Of a DNA stretch of 10,093 nt, positions 1-9,674 are shown piece after piece. How positions within the stretch are numbered: the first letter of the stretch is position 1; each line of letters opens with the position of its first letter. Position numbers and translations under genes: made by a program. Source of the stretch: Gemmatimonadota bacterium (GTDB lineage Bacteria; Gemmatimonadota; Gemmatimonadetes; Gemmatimonadales; GWC2-71-9). The notes beneath the pieces were generated by a model. The model was not told where the DNA came from and did no database searches. It saw nothing but the letters and a program-made list of their open reading frames with translations. The stretch spans positions 1-10,093 of the forward strand of contig JAGGAG010000100.1 of NCBI GenBank assembly GCA_017889745.1, written 5' to 3'.

Positions 1-148
1 GGAGGAGGAGAAGACGGCGGAACTCATCGTCGAGCAGCTCAAGATGGTGGGCGGTGACCGGCCGGCCCTGTTGCTGCTGGATCGTGAGCTGGGCCAGCGC
101 AAGACCGAGGGCGGCGGCGATCACGAGAAGGAAGGTGGCGGACATCAT
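1..148 (-). CDS. Possible N-terminal end of an unidentified secreted or membrane protein (alternative to the + strand reading)
   Basis: Read leftward from an ATG at 148 (a second ATG follows at 145), the frame is open to the window edge. It begins MMSATFLLVIAAALGLALAQ, which looks like a signal peptide or membrane anchor, followed by a Gln-rich and then acidic stretch. I do not recognise a family. Against it: there is no well-placed ribosome binding site, and only 24 bases separate this start from the divergent GTG at 173, leaving almost no room for two promoters. A hydrophobic segment on one strand naturally gives Glu/Lys-rich sequence on the other, so composition alone cannot decide. Confidence 0.3.
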   Translation of the reverse strand, partial: MMSATFLLVIAAALGLALAQLTIQQQQGRPVTAHHLELLDDEFRRLLLL

Positions 149-154
149 GGTTGA
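2..154 (+). CDS. Possible C-terminal end of an unidentified gene (alternative to the antisense reading)
   Basis: The frame is open from the left edge to a TGA at 152-154 and would give the last 50 residues of a protein. The product is charged, rich in Glu, Lys and Arg, with a short LLLLD stretch and a Gly/His-rich tail ending in GGGHHG. Two things favour it: the stop lies only 18 bases before the GTG of the next + strand gene, as expected in an operon, and first codon positions are rich in purines. I recognise no family. The opposite strand carries an equally open frame in the same codon register, so at most one of the two is real. Confidence 0.3.
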   Translation, partial: EEEKTAELIVEQLKMVGGDRPALLLLDRELGQRKTEGGGDHEKEGGGHHG

Positions 155-172
155 CGTATCCGGGGCTTCCCG

Positions 173-1063
173 GTGACCGGGGTCGCGTTCCTCGGGCTTG
201 GAGCCATCGGCGAGCCGATGGCGGCGCGAGTCGCCGCACGCTTTTCCCTGGCGGTCTGGAACCGCACGGGCGCGCGCGCCACGGCGCTCGCCGCCAGGGT
301 CGGGGCCCGCGCGGCGGCCACGCCGCGCGAGGCGGCACAGGGCGCTGCCGTCATTATCACCTGCCTTCCCACGTCGGCCGAGGTGGAGGCGCTGCTGGAC
401 GGGCCCGATGGCCTGCTCGCCGGGCTGGTTCCCGGCTCGCTGCTGGTGGACTGCACGTCCGGTGATCCCGCGACCAGCCGCCGGCTCGCCGGCCGGCTGG
501 AGCCCCTCGGCGTCGGCTTTGTCGACGCGCCAGTGAGCGGCGGCACCAACGGCGCCGAAGCCGGTACCCTCACCGTCATGGTGGGGGGCGACCCGCAGCT
601 GTTCGATCGCGCCGCGCCGGTCCTCTCGGCCTTCGGCTCGCGCATCGTGCGCATGGGGCCGGTCGGGTCGGGGCACGCCATGAAGGCGGTGAACAACGCG
701 CTGCTGGCCGTCAACATCCTGGCCGTCGGTGAGGGCCTCGCCGCGCTGGTCAAGGCGGGCGTGCCGGCGCACACGGCCCTCAATGTCCTCAACGCGTCGA
801 GTGGACGCTCGTTCGTGAGCGAGACGCTCGTGCCCGAACGCGTCCTGACGGGTGCATTTCCCAGGACATTCAAGCTGACGCTGCTGCAGAAGGATGCGGG
901 TATCGCCGCCGGCCTGCTCCGGGACACGCAGGTGTCCGGCCCGATGATCGAGCTGGCCTTCCGCTTGTACGGCGAGGCCCGCGCCAGGCTGGGGGAGGAC
1001 GCCGACTATCTCGAGGCGATCAAGGTCATCGAGCGGCAGGCGGGCGTGGAGATTCGCGGATGA
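173..1063 (+). CDS. NAD(P)-dependent beta-hydroxyacid dehydrogenase (3-hydroxyisobutyrate dehydrogenase family)
   Basis: A cytoplasmic oxidoreductase of 296 residues, the usual length for this family, which reversibly oxidises beta-hydroxyacids or reduces the matching semialdehydes with NAD(P). Family members include 3-hydroxyisobutyrate dehydrogenase, tartronate semialdehyde reductase and glyoxylate/succinic semialdehyde reductase. Visible motifs are the Rossmann dinucleotide loop GLGAIG at residues 8-13, the substrate-binding signature DAPVSGG at 118-124, the catalytic lysine K171 in GSGHAMKAVNN, and the family lysine K240 in LLQKDAGIA. The N-terminal Rossmann domain covers about 1-160 and the all-helical domain about 161-290. 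The start is GTG at 173, because the Rossmann strand VAFLGLG begins at once after it; only a weak GGGG precedes it. The substrate cannot be read from sequence. It lies 27 bases before trmJ, possibly cotranscribed, with no clear functional link to the act genes. Confidence 0.9.
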   Translation: MTGVAFLGLGAIGEPMAARVAARFSLAVWNRTGARATALAARVGARAAATPREAAQGAAVIITCLPTSAEVEALLDGPDGLLAGLVPGSLLVDCTSGDPATSRRLAGRLEPLGVGFVDAPVSGGTNGAEAGTLTVMVGGDPQLFDRAAPVLSAFGSRIVRMGPVGSGHAMKAVNNALLAVNILAVGEGLAALVKAGVPAHTALNVLNASSGRSFVSETLVPERVLTGAFPRTFKLTLLQKDAGIAAGLLRDTQVSGPMIELAFRLYGEARARLGEDADYLEAIKVIERQAGVEIRG

Positions 1064-1090
1064 ACCTGCTGCCACCCGCCGCTTCCTAAG

Positions 1091-1948
1091 ATGCTCCCCG
1101 TTCCCGTCCACCTCGTCCTGATCGCGCCGCAGGATATCGTCAATGTCGCCAGCGCGGTGCGCATCTGCCGAAACTTCGGCATCGCGAGCATGCGCGTGGT
1201 GGCGCCGGAGGTGGAGCTCGATGCCTACCGCATCGAGGGCGTGGCACACAACACCGCCGAGTTCATCTCCCGGATCCAGGTGTACGACCAGCTCGAGCCG
1301 GCCCTCGCCGACTGCGTGCAGGCCATGGTGCTCACCGGGCGCGAGCGCGCGGCGAAGCGGCGCGTGATGCGCCCGCGGGAGGCGGCTCCCGAGCTGCTGG
1401 CGTGGGGCAAGAGCGGTCCCGTGGCGCTGGTTGCGGGCCGGGAAGACCACGGCCTCAGCAACGAGGAACTCGATCGCTGCCAGACCCTGGTCACCATCTC
1501 CACCGACCCCAGCTACACATCGCTCAACCTCGCGCAGGCGATCGCGGTGATGTGCTACGAGCTATGGACCGCCGCCGGCGGCGATGCGATCCCGTTCAAG
1601 TCGCCGCGCCGTGAGGCACCACCGGCGACGCTCGCGGAGCACGAGTTGCTCTTCAACGACTGGGAGCGGACGCTGAACGCCATCGAGTTCTTCAAGACCC
1701 GGCAGTACGACAACGTCGTGCGGTCGCTGCGTGAAACGCTGTTCCGGGCCGGGCTCGATCAGCGCGAGGCGAAACTGTTCCGGGCCATGAGCATCGAGGT
1801 GATCCATTTCCTTCGGCGCATGGGCGTGCTGTTGCCCGAGGTCGGGCCGCCGGGATCGTCGCCGAAGGTGGCTGTGGCCCCCCTTGCCGAAGGCGCATCG
1901 GCTACCGGCGCAGGGGCTCCGGGAACGAGCGGGGAGCGGGGGGAGTAG
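1091..1948 (+). CDS. trmJ: TrmJ-type tRNA (cytidine/uridine-32) 2'-O-methyltransferase, SPOUT superfamily
   Basis: A predicted SAM-dependent RNA ribose methyltransferase that, by family, 2'-O-methylates residue 32 in the anticodon loop of tRNAs. The knotted SPOUT motifs are all present: motif 1 around residues 16-28 (IVNVASAVRICRN, with the conserved Arg24), motif 2 GREDHGLSNEE at 116-126, and motif 3 YTSLNLAQA at 142-150. A helical C-terminal segment typical of TrmJ follows (about 180-245), ending LRRMG. The last 35 or so residues are Pro/Gly/Ala/Ser-rich and probably disordered, making the protein (285 residues) longer than E. coli TrmJ (about 246). ATG at 1091 is chosen because the first beta strand follows directly, although no good ribosome binding site precedes it. 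A related TrmH-type rRNA or tRNA methyltransferase with a different target nucleotide is the main alternative. Confidence 0.85.
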   Translation: MLPVPVHLVLIAPQDIVNVASAVRICRNFGIASMRVVAPEVELDAYRIEGVAHNTAEFISRIQVYDQLEPALADCVQAMVLTGRERAAKRRVMRPREAAPELLAWGKSGPVALVAGREDHGLSNEELDRCQTLVTISTDPSYTSLNLAQAIAVMCYELWTAAGGDAIPFKSPRREAPPATLAEHELLFNDWERTLNAIEFFKTRQYDNVVRSLRETLFRAGLDQREAKLFRAMSIEVIHFLRRMGVLLPEVGPPGSSPKVAVAPLAEGASATGAGAPGTSGERGE

Positions 1949-2006
1949 TGTTCCGGACCCTGGCCAAGGCGCCCTTGCTGCTCCGCGACACGGGCGGGTT
2001 GTGTTA

Positions 2007-2019
2007 TCACCATTGGTGA
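2007..2019. promoter_or_regulatory. Perfect inverted repeat TCACCA-T-TGGTGA, possible operator
   Basis: Two perfect 6-base arms are separated by one base in the intergenic region upstream of actA. It sits between a TTGTGT at 1999-2004 and a TACCTT at 2023-2028, which are 18 bases apart and could be a weak -35/-10 pair. A compact odd-centred palindrome is typical of a dimeric repressor site, but no regulator can be named and short palindromes also arise by chance. Confidence 0.3.
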
Positions 2020-2038
2020 CTGTACCTTAGCGGGCCTT

Positions 2039-2065
2039 CGAGGGTGTGCTTGGGCGACACCCTTG
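2039..2065 (+). terminator. Hairpin downstream of trmJ, possible weak terminator
   Basis: The arms AGGGTGT (2041-2047) and ACACCCT (2057-2063) pair perfectly around a 9-base loop. A G-U pair and one more C-G pair extend the stem to 2039-2065. A moderately T-rich run (GATTTCTTT) follows at once, so it could end transcription from trmJ, but there is no continuous U-tract. It abuts and partly overlaps the Crp-like palindrome at 2062-2081, so it may instead belong to the regulatory region of the act operon. Confidence 0.35.
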
Positions 2066-2081
2066 TGATTTCTTTCACAAG
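2062..2081. promoter_or_regulatory. Crp/Fnr-family-like operator, TGTGA-N6-TCACA
   Basis: Perfect 7-base arms CTTGTGA (2062-2068) and TCACAAG (2075-2081) surround a 6-base spacer. The inner part is exactly TGTGA-N6-TCACA, the consensus of the Crp branch of the Crp/Fnr regulator family. It falls within the proposed core promoter of the act operon, centred at 2071.5, about 25 bases before the predicted transcription start. That position suggests repression, or use with a different promoter than the one proposed. The match is seen directly; the identity of the regulator is inference. Confidence 0.5.
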
Positions 2082-2090
2082 CTTGATAAT
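2063..2090 (+). promoter_or_regulatory. Candidate sigma70-type promoter of the act operon
   Basis: TTGTGA (2063-2068) and GATAAT (2085-2090) lie 16 bases apart and resemble -35 and -10 boxes. The surrounding 50 bases are unusually AT-rich for this window. The predicted transcription start would be near 2097, giving a leader of about 60 bases before the actA start codon. The -35 box coincides with one arm of the TGTGA palindrome. An alternative -10 would use TGTATG at about 2094-2099. Confidence 0.45.
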
Positions 2091-2098
2091 CTTGTATG

Positions 2099-2121
2099 TG
2101 CCGCGGCGGTCCGCTGCGGCA
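2099..2121 (+). promoter_or_regulatory. Strong 5' leader hairpin of the act mRNA
   Basis: TGCCGCGGCG (2099-2108) pairs with CGCTGCGGCA (2112-2121) through ten pairs, one of them G-U, around a 3-base loop. If transcription starts near 2097, this stem sits at the extreme 5' end of the operon mRNA. In that position stems are known to protect transcripts from 5'-dependent decay. It lies 38 bases before the actA start codon and does not cover the ribosome binding site. Confidence 0.4.
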
Positions 2122-2147
2122 TTCGCGCGGTCGGTTCTCCCCTGAGC

Positions 2148-2154
2148 GGTGAAG
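2148..2154 (+). promoter_or_regulatory. Ribosome binding site that fixes the actA start
   Basis: GGTGAAG ends five bases before the ATG at 2160. The frame stays open upstream to a GTG at 2046, but the site and the signal peptide that follows place the true start at 2160. Confidence 0.6.
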
Positions 2155-2159
2155 CGATA

Positions 2160-2738
2160 ATGCGGAAGTCGGCTTGGATAGCGTTGGGTGCGGGTTCGGC
2201 GGCCATCGTCGCGCTCGCGGTCATCGAACGACCGTCCGGGGCCCAGCAGCCAGCGGCTCCGCCGAGCGTCGTGCTGGCGGGGTCGGATTCGGCCGGGTTC
2301 ATGGGACCGCGGCAGCCCGTCTACTTCCGCCACGATATCCACGCCGGTCAGTACCAGATCACCTGCCAGTATTGCCATTACTCGGTCGCGATCGACGCCG
2401 AGCCCGGCATCCCGTCGATGCAGACGTGCATGGGCTGTCACCTCATCGTCGGCGGCAGTGACAGCGCCAACCAGCTCCAGATCGACCTCGTGCGCAAGTC
2501 CTGGAACGAGAAGAAGCCGATCGAGTGGGTTCGGGTGCACTCGCTCGCGCGACACGTTCACTTTCCGCATTCCCAGCACATCAAGGGCATGGGCCCGAAT
2601 GCCTGCGCCACCTGTCATGGCGACGTGACCCGCATGCCGCAGGTCTACAAGGTCAACAACATCAACAACATGGGATGGTGCATCAACTGCCATCTCGCGC
2701 GCGGCGTGAACCGCGATTGCACGGCGTGTCATTACTAG
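2160..2738 (+). CDS. actA: Alternative Complex III pentaheme cytochrome c subunit ActA
   Basis: A 192-residue extracytoplasmic multiheme cytochrome of ACIII, which carries electrons from the ActB iron-sulfur clusters toward the final acceptor. Five CxxCH heme c sites are visible: C69-H73, C90-H94, C149-H153, C174-H178 and C187-H191. Extra histidines for second axial ligands occur between them, including H58, H61, H127, H132, H134, H137 and H140. The N-terminus (MRKSAWIALGAG, then a hydrophobic run to about residue 22) is an uncleaved anchor or Sec signal peptide. Five hemes and the fold of the class III/c7-like domain match characterised ActA proteins. ATG 2160 is chosen over an upstream GTG at 2046 because of the ribosome binding site and signal sequence. 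It is first in the operon and 32 bases before actB. Confidence 0.93.
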   Translation: MRKSAWIALGAGSAAIVALAVIERPSGAQQPAAPPSVVLAGSDSAGFMGPRQPVYFRHDIHAGQYQITCQYCHYSVAIDAEPGIPSMQTCMGCHLIVGGSDSANQLQIDLVRKSWNEKKPIEWVRVHSLARHVHFPHSQHIKGMGPNACATCHGDVTRMPQVYKVNNINNMGWCINCHLARGVNRDCTACHY

Positions 2739-2750
2739 GGCTCAGGCCCT
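2737..2750 (+). promoter_or_regulatory. Small hairpin at the actA stop codon, in the actA-actB junction
   Basis: AGGGC (2737-2741) and GCCCT (2746-2750) form a perfect 5-pair stem with a TCAG loop, beginning in the actA stop codon. The same bases can alternatively pair downstream (TCAGGC 2742-2747 with GCCTGA 2765-2770), which would cover the actB ribosome binding site GGAG (2762-2765) up to its ATG. This is the only non-overlapping junction in the operon. A role in setting subunit ratios is speculative. Confidence 0.25.
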
Positions 2751-2770
2751 CACGCCGCATCGGAGCCTGA

Positions 2771-5781
<3,011 letters not shown>

Positions 5782-5782
<1 letters not shown>

Positions 5783-7134
5783 TGGCTGTCATCGCCCAGC
5801 CTCCTCCGACGCAGACGCACGCCGACGTCACCCGTGACGTCGTCGGGACCCTCTCGACGGCGACGCCCGGCTACTACCTGATGCTCTTCGGGGCCGTCGG
5901 GCTGTTCCTCGTCGGGGTGGTGACGTTCACGCTGGTCCTGCGCGACGGCCTCGGCCTCGCCGGCTACCAGCCCCCGATCTTCTGGTCCGTGTTCATCACC
6001 ACGTTCGTGTTCTGGGTCGGTATCGGCCACGCCGGCACGCTCATTTCGGCGATCCTGTTCCTGTTCCGTTCCCCGTGGCGCACCGCCGTATACCGCGCCA
6101 CCGAGGCGATGACGGTGTTCGCGGTCATGACCGCCGGCCTGTTCCCGATCATCCACATCGGCCGGCAGTGGGTGTTCTACTGGCTGCTGCCGTACCCGAA
6201 CCAGCGGTACCTCTGGCCCAACTTCAAGTCGCCACTGGTGTGGGACGTGTTCGCCATCGGGACCTACCTGACGGTGTCCACGCTGTTCCTCATCTTCGGC
6301 CTGATTCCCGACGTCGCGGCGGTGCGGGACAAGGCGTCGGGATGGCGCAAGCAGGTGTACGGCGCGGTGTCGCTCAACTGGCAGGGCACGGACAACCAGT
6401 GGCGCCACTATTCGCGCGCGTACCTCTACATGGCAGCGCTCGCGACCCCGCTGGTGCTCTCCGTGCACTCGGTCGTGTCCTGGGACTTCGCCAGTTCGCT
6501 GATTCCCGGCTGGCACGGCACCATCTTCGCCCCGTACTTCGTGGCAGGCGCCATCTACTCCGGCGTCGGCATGGTACTCACGCTGATCATCCCGCTGCGG
6601 AGGTACCTCAGGCTCGAGCACATGATCAGCGACTATCACTTCGACAACATGGCGAAGCTGACGCTGTTCACCGGCACGATCCTCTTCTACGCCTACGGCA
6701 TGGAGTATTTCGTCGCCTGGTACAGCGGCAACACGTTCGAGCAGACGACCTTCTGGCGCCGAGCCTTCGGCCCGCAGTGGTGGGGCGGCTGGACGATGAT
6801 CATCTGCAACGCGTTCGTGTCGCAGTTGCTCTGGTTCCGCAAGATCCGCACGAACCTCACGTCGCTGTTCGTCATCTCGATCTTCATCAACATCGGGATG
6901 TGGTTCGAGCGCTATGTGATCATCGTGTCGTCGCTGTCGAATGACTATGTCCCGTATGCGTGGGACGTCATGACGCCCACCTGGGCCGACTGGGGCATCC
7001 TGGCGGGCTCATTCGGCTGGTTCGGCATGTGGTTCCTGCTGTTCGCCAAGAACTTCCCGATCGTGGCGATCCAGGAGATCAAGGAGTTCATCCCCATGCC
7101 GCGCAAGCACGCGGCTCACGCGGGGCATCACTGA
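5782..7134 (+). CDS. actC: Alternative Complex III NrfD/PsrC-type integral membrane subunit ActC
   Basis: A polytopic membrane protein of 450 residues with about ten predicted helices, of the NrfD/PsrC family. In ACIII this subunit docks ActB at the membrane, holds a quinol site near its outer face and is thought to offer a proton path. Early helices lie at about 31-53, 67-95 and 108-134. Polar residues within helices include H83 in GIGHAG and the H125-I-G-R128 motif, both typical of quinone or proton sites in this family. The C-terminus is short, basic and His-rich (ending KHAAHAGHH). The ATG at 5782 shares its A with the actB stop (TGATG), eight bases after a GGGGAG site, implying translational coupling. 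It is distinguished from actF by its order and by the HIGR motif. Confidence 0.94.
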
Positions 7135-7649
7135 TGGCGGCCAAGCAGGTGACTCCGGGCGTCCTGGCGTCGTTCGAGCACATCGACGTCGCCTGCGACA
7201 CGATCCGCGCGCTCCGCGCGAAGGGCCGGAAGGACATTACGGTCTTCTACTCGCATCCCAGCCACGAACTCGAGGAGGCATGCGGGCACTCCGTCAGCCC
7301 GGTGCGCCTCTTCACGCTCATCGGCGGCCTCACCGGCACCATCGCGGCCTTTGCGATGCAGATCTGGATGAACCGCAACTGGCCGTTGCTCGTCGGTGGC
7401 AAGCCGACCGTGGCGATTCCCGCCTTCGTGGTGATCGGGTTCGAGCTGACGGTGCTCATCGGGGCGATGTGCACCCTCTTCGGCGTGTTCTTCCTGTCCA
7501 CGATCCTGCGGCACAAGGGCGTGACCTACGACGGCCGCTTCAGCGACGACCGGATCGGCGTGTTCGTGCCGGCCGGTGCGGAGCAGGCGGCCGCGCTGGA
7601 GAAGATGTTCAAGGATGCCGGGGCCGTGGAGGTGAAGCGTGCGGCATAG
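7134..7649 (+). CDS. actD: Alternative Complex III membrane subunit ActD (DUF3341)
   Basis: A 171-residue protein matching the DUF3341 pattern. A soluble alpha/beta domain (about 8-50, including GVLASFEHIDVACDTIRALRAKG) is followed by a hairpin of two membrane helices (about 58-79 and 94-125) and a C-terminal soluble part with DGRFSDDRIGVFV, a family signature. No cofactor motifs are present. In known ACIII structures ActD has two transmembrane helices and a structural role beside ActC and ActF. The start ATG overlaps the actC stop as TGATG. The end overlaps the start of actE by 11 bases, and its last codons carry the actE ribosome binding site. Confidence 0.92.
   Translation: MAAKQVTPGVLASFEHIDVACDTIRALRAKGRKDITVFYSHPSHELEEACGHSVSPVRLFTLIGGLTGTIAAFAMQIWMNRNWPLLVGGKPTVAIPAFVVIGFELTVLIGAMCTLFGVFFLSTILRHKGVTYDGRFSDDRIGVFVPAGAEQAAALEKMFKDAGAVEVKRAA
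7628..7635 (+). promoter_or_regulatory. Strong ribosome binding site for actE inside actD
   Basis: GGAGGTGA is a near-full complement of the 16S rRNA tail. It ends three bases before the GTG at 7639, with GGAGG six bases away. It decides the GTG start of actE, which otherwise lacks an ATG ahead of its signal peptide. Confidence 0.7.
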
Positions 7650-8295
7650 CTCCCGCTGGCGCACGGCAGCGCTCGCGCTGCTCGCGCTCTCATCGGCCGG
7701 CTGCGATTACTGGTATAACACCGTCCCGTCGCCCGACCAGCTCTGGTACCGCATCCCGTGGTTCGACCAGATGATCTACATGCGGTCGATCCGCCCGTAC
7801 TCCAGCAATGACGTGCCGCGCTATTCCGTGAAGGGCACCGTGCCGATCGGTGGCAGCGAGCCCAGCTGGGAAACCGGCGATCCCTCGGTCGGGGCGTACG
7901 CGTTCGATGCGGTCGTTGCCGACAAGCTGCCCAACCCCACCACGACGGGCGGGGTCGCGGCGCGGCCGGGCCCCGACCTTCCGGTCATTCCCGGCGACCT
8001 CGCCGCGAAGGGCGACACGCTCTACACCACCTACTGCGCCACCTGCCACGGCCAGACCGGGGCGGGGAATGGCCCGGTGTCGGCCCGCATGGTGGGGATC
8101 CGGTCGCTGCTCACTCCGCAGGCACGCGGCTACACCGACGGCTACCTGTACAGCATCATCCGCTATGGCCGCGGCCTGATGCCGATGTACGGCGACAAGC
8201 TGCCCAATCCCACCCACCGCTGGGCCATCGTCAACCACGTGCGGGCCCTGCAGGCCGCTACACCACCCGCGGATACGACGGGAGGGAAGCCGTGA
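7639..8295 (+). CDS. actE: Alternative Complex III monoheme cytochrome c lipoprotein ActE
   Basis: A 218-residue lipid-anchored cytochrome c on the outer face of the membrane. It begins with a short basic region and a hydrophobic stretch ending in the lipobox SAGC, with Cys22 as the predicted lipidated residue. About 100 residues without cofactor motifs then precede a class I cytochrome c domain. That domain has a single heme site C133-A-T-C136-H137 and a likely methionine axial ligand at M181 in GRGLMPMYG (M183 is the alternative). The region after the lipobox (DYWYN... MRSIRPYSSND) is typical of ActE. It is thought to pass electrons from ActA to the acceptor. The start is GTG, supported by a strong ribosome binding site inside actD. 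The stop overlaps the actF start. Confidence 0.93.
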   Translation: MRHSSRWRTAALALLALSSAGCDYWYNTVPSPDQLWYRIPWFDQMIYMRSIRPYSSNDVPRYSVKGTVPIGGSEPSWETGDPSVGAYAFDAVVADKLPNPTTTGGVAARPGPDLPVIPGDLAAKGDTLYTTYCATCHGQTGAGNGPVSARMVGIRSLLTPQARGYTDGYLYSIIRYGRGLMPMYGDKLPNPTHRWAIVNHVRALQAATPPADTTGGKP

Positions 8296-9641
8296 TGGCG
8301 CCGCGCAAGCTCCGCCAGCGCCTGGTCGAGGCGTCGCTGGCCGGCCGGTATGACATCCACCTGGGCGTGGGCCTCGGCCTGGCGCTGCTCGGCCTGGTGC
8401 TGTTCCCGCTGGCGCTCAGGGGCGAGGGCGCCGATCGCGCCTGGCAGATGTTCCACGTCAACTGGATCTACTTCACCGGCCTGACCGGAGGCAGCATTGC
8501 CTTTGCCGCGGTGCACAAGCTCGTCAACGCCCGCTGGTCCGGCCTGCTGATCCGGTTCGCCGAGGCGGTGGTCGCGTTCGCGCCGGTGTCGCTCCTCGGG
8601 TGCGTACTGGTGTACACGGTGGGCTATCCCCACATCTACGGGCACATGCAGGAGCAGTTGCCGGCGCTGTCGCACGGCAAGGCGGTGTGGCTGTCGCATG
8701 ACGTCATGTTCGCCCGCGTCTTCATCGGCCTGGTGGTGCTCTACTGGGTCGGCTGGAAGCTGATCCGAACGGACCTCGTTCCCGATGTCTTCGCGGCCAA
8801 GGGCCTCGCCACTGGCGGCCGCCGCGCGATGTTCGAGCGTCTCACGGGGAAGTTCGACGGGTCGGAGGGCGCGATCGAGCGGGTGGACCGCCGGCTCAAG
8901 ACACTCGGTCCGGTCTACGTCATCCTCTACGCCCTCGTGTTCAGCATGGTGGCGTTCGACGGCATGATGGCGCTCCAGCCGCACTGGTTCTCGAACCTGC
9001 TGGGCGGCTGGTACTTCATGGGCTCGTTCCTGGGCGCGCACATGCTCCTCGCGCTCAACATGATCTATGGCGGCAAGCACCTTGGCGTCGAAGACCTGAT
9101 CTCGGGCAAGCAGCGGCACGACCTCGGCAAGCTCTGCTTCGGCTTCTCGGTCTTCTGGACCTATCTCATGTGGGCCCAGTTCCAGGTGATCTGGTATGCC
9201 AACCTGCCGGAGGAGACCGGCTTCGTCTTCGCGCGCCTCTGGGGACCGTGGATCCCGGTGGCCCGCGCTGTCCTGTCGGGCATGTTCTTCATCCCGTTCG
9301 CCGTGCTGCTCGGCGTCGCACCCAAGAAGAGCCGCGCGATCCTCGGCTCGGTGGCGGTCGTCAGCCTGTCGGCGCTGTTCCTTGAGCGGTACCTGATGAT
9401 CATCCCCTCGGTGAGCGAGGAGAGCGGCCCCGTCTTCGGGATGCCGGAGCTTGCGCCCACGGCGCTCTTCCTTGGCCTGTTCCTGGTTACGTACGCGCTG
9501 TGGGCGCGGACGTACCCCATGGTCTCGCCGCGCCTGGCCGAGGCGACCCTCGAGCGCGAAGTGCACCACCTCGAGCTCGAAACCTTCGATCACGAGGACC
9601 AGGAGCGGGATTTCGTACACGAGGGGGATCTGGACAAGTAG
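8295..9641 (+). CDS. actF: Alternative Complex III second NrfD-type integral membrane subunit ActF
   Basis: A polytopic membrane protein of 448 residues with about ten predicted helices, paralogous to ActC. The first helices lie at about 22-41, 52-73 and 84-108. The fifth helix region has the family signature VAFDGMMALQPHWFS, including D222 (SxDxxMSLxPHWFS-like). A charged, acidic C-terminal tail of about 35 residues (LEREVHHLELETFDHEDQ onward) faces the cytoplasm or interface. In ACIII, ActF pairs with ActC in the membrane; a proton-translocating role has been proposed. ATG 8295 forms a TGATG overlap with the actE stop, as at the actB/actC and actC/actD junctions, and lies eight bases after GGAGGG. 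A GTG one codon earlier (8292) is possible. It is the last gene of the operon, followed by a hairpin terminator. Confidence 0.94.
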   Translation: MAPRKLRQRLVEASLAGRYDIHLGVGLGLALLGLVLFPLALRGEGADRAWQMFHVNWIYFTGLTGGSIAFAAVHKLVNARWSGLLIRFAEAVVAFAPVSLLGCVLVYTVGYPHIYGHMQEQLPALSHGKAVWLSHDVMFARVFIGLVVLYWVGWKLIRTDLVPDVFAAKGLATGGRRAMFERLTGKFDGSEGAIERVDRRLKTLGPVYVILYALVFSMVAFDGMMALQPHWFSNLLGGWYFMGSFLGAHMLLALNMIYGGKHLGVEDLISGKQRHDLGKLCFGFSVFWTYLMWAQFQVIWYANLPEETGFVFARLWGPWIPVARAVLSGMFFIPFAVLLGVAPKKSRAILGSVAVVSLSALFLERYLMIIPSVSEESGPVFGMPELAPTALFLGLFLVTYALWARTYPMVSPRLAEATLEREVHHLELETFDHEDQERDFVHEGDLDK

Positions 9642-9674
9642 CGAATCCAACCGGGCGGCGGGGTACAAGCAGAT

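Noticed and set aside
145..927. Open frame on the - strand opposite the dehydrogenase gene
   Set aside because: Ser/Ala/Pro/Arg-rich product without motifs; the + strand carries all four family signatures.
2046..2159. N-terminal extension of actA from a GTG at 2046
   Set aside because: The extension runs through the promoter-like region, has no signal-like character, and lacks a ribosome binding site. The ATG at 2160 has both a site and a signal peptide directly after it.
2007..2732. Open frame on the - strand opposite actA and its promoter
   Set aside because: It spans the AT-rich promoter region and runs opposite five CxxCH sites; no family resemblance.
8163..9668. Long open frame on the - strand (about 500 codons) opposite actE/actF
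   Set aside because: Its product is dominated by Arg, Glu, His and Gln, which is what the complement of a GC-rich membrane protein gene gives. actF on the + strand has clear family motifs over the same bases.
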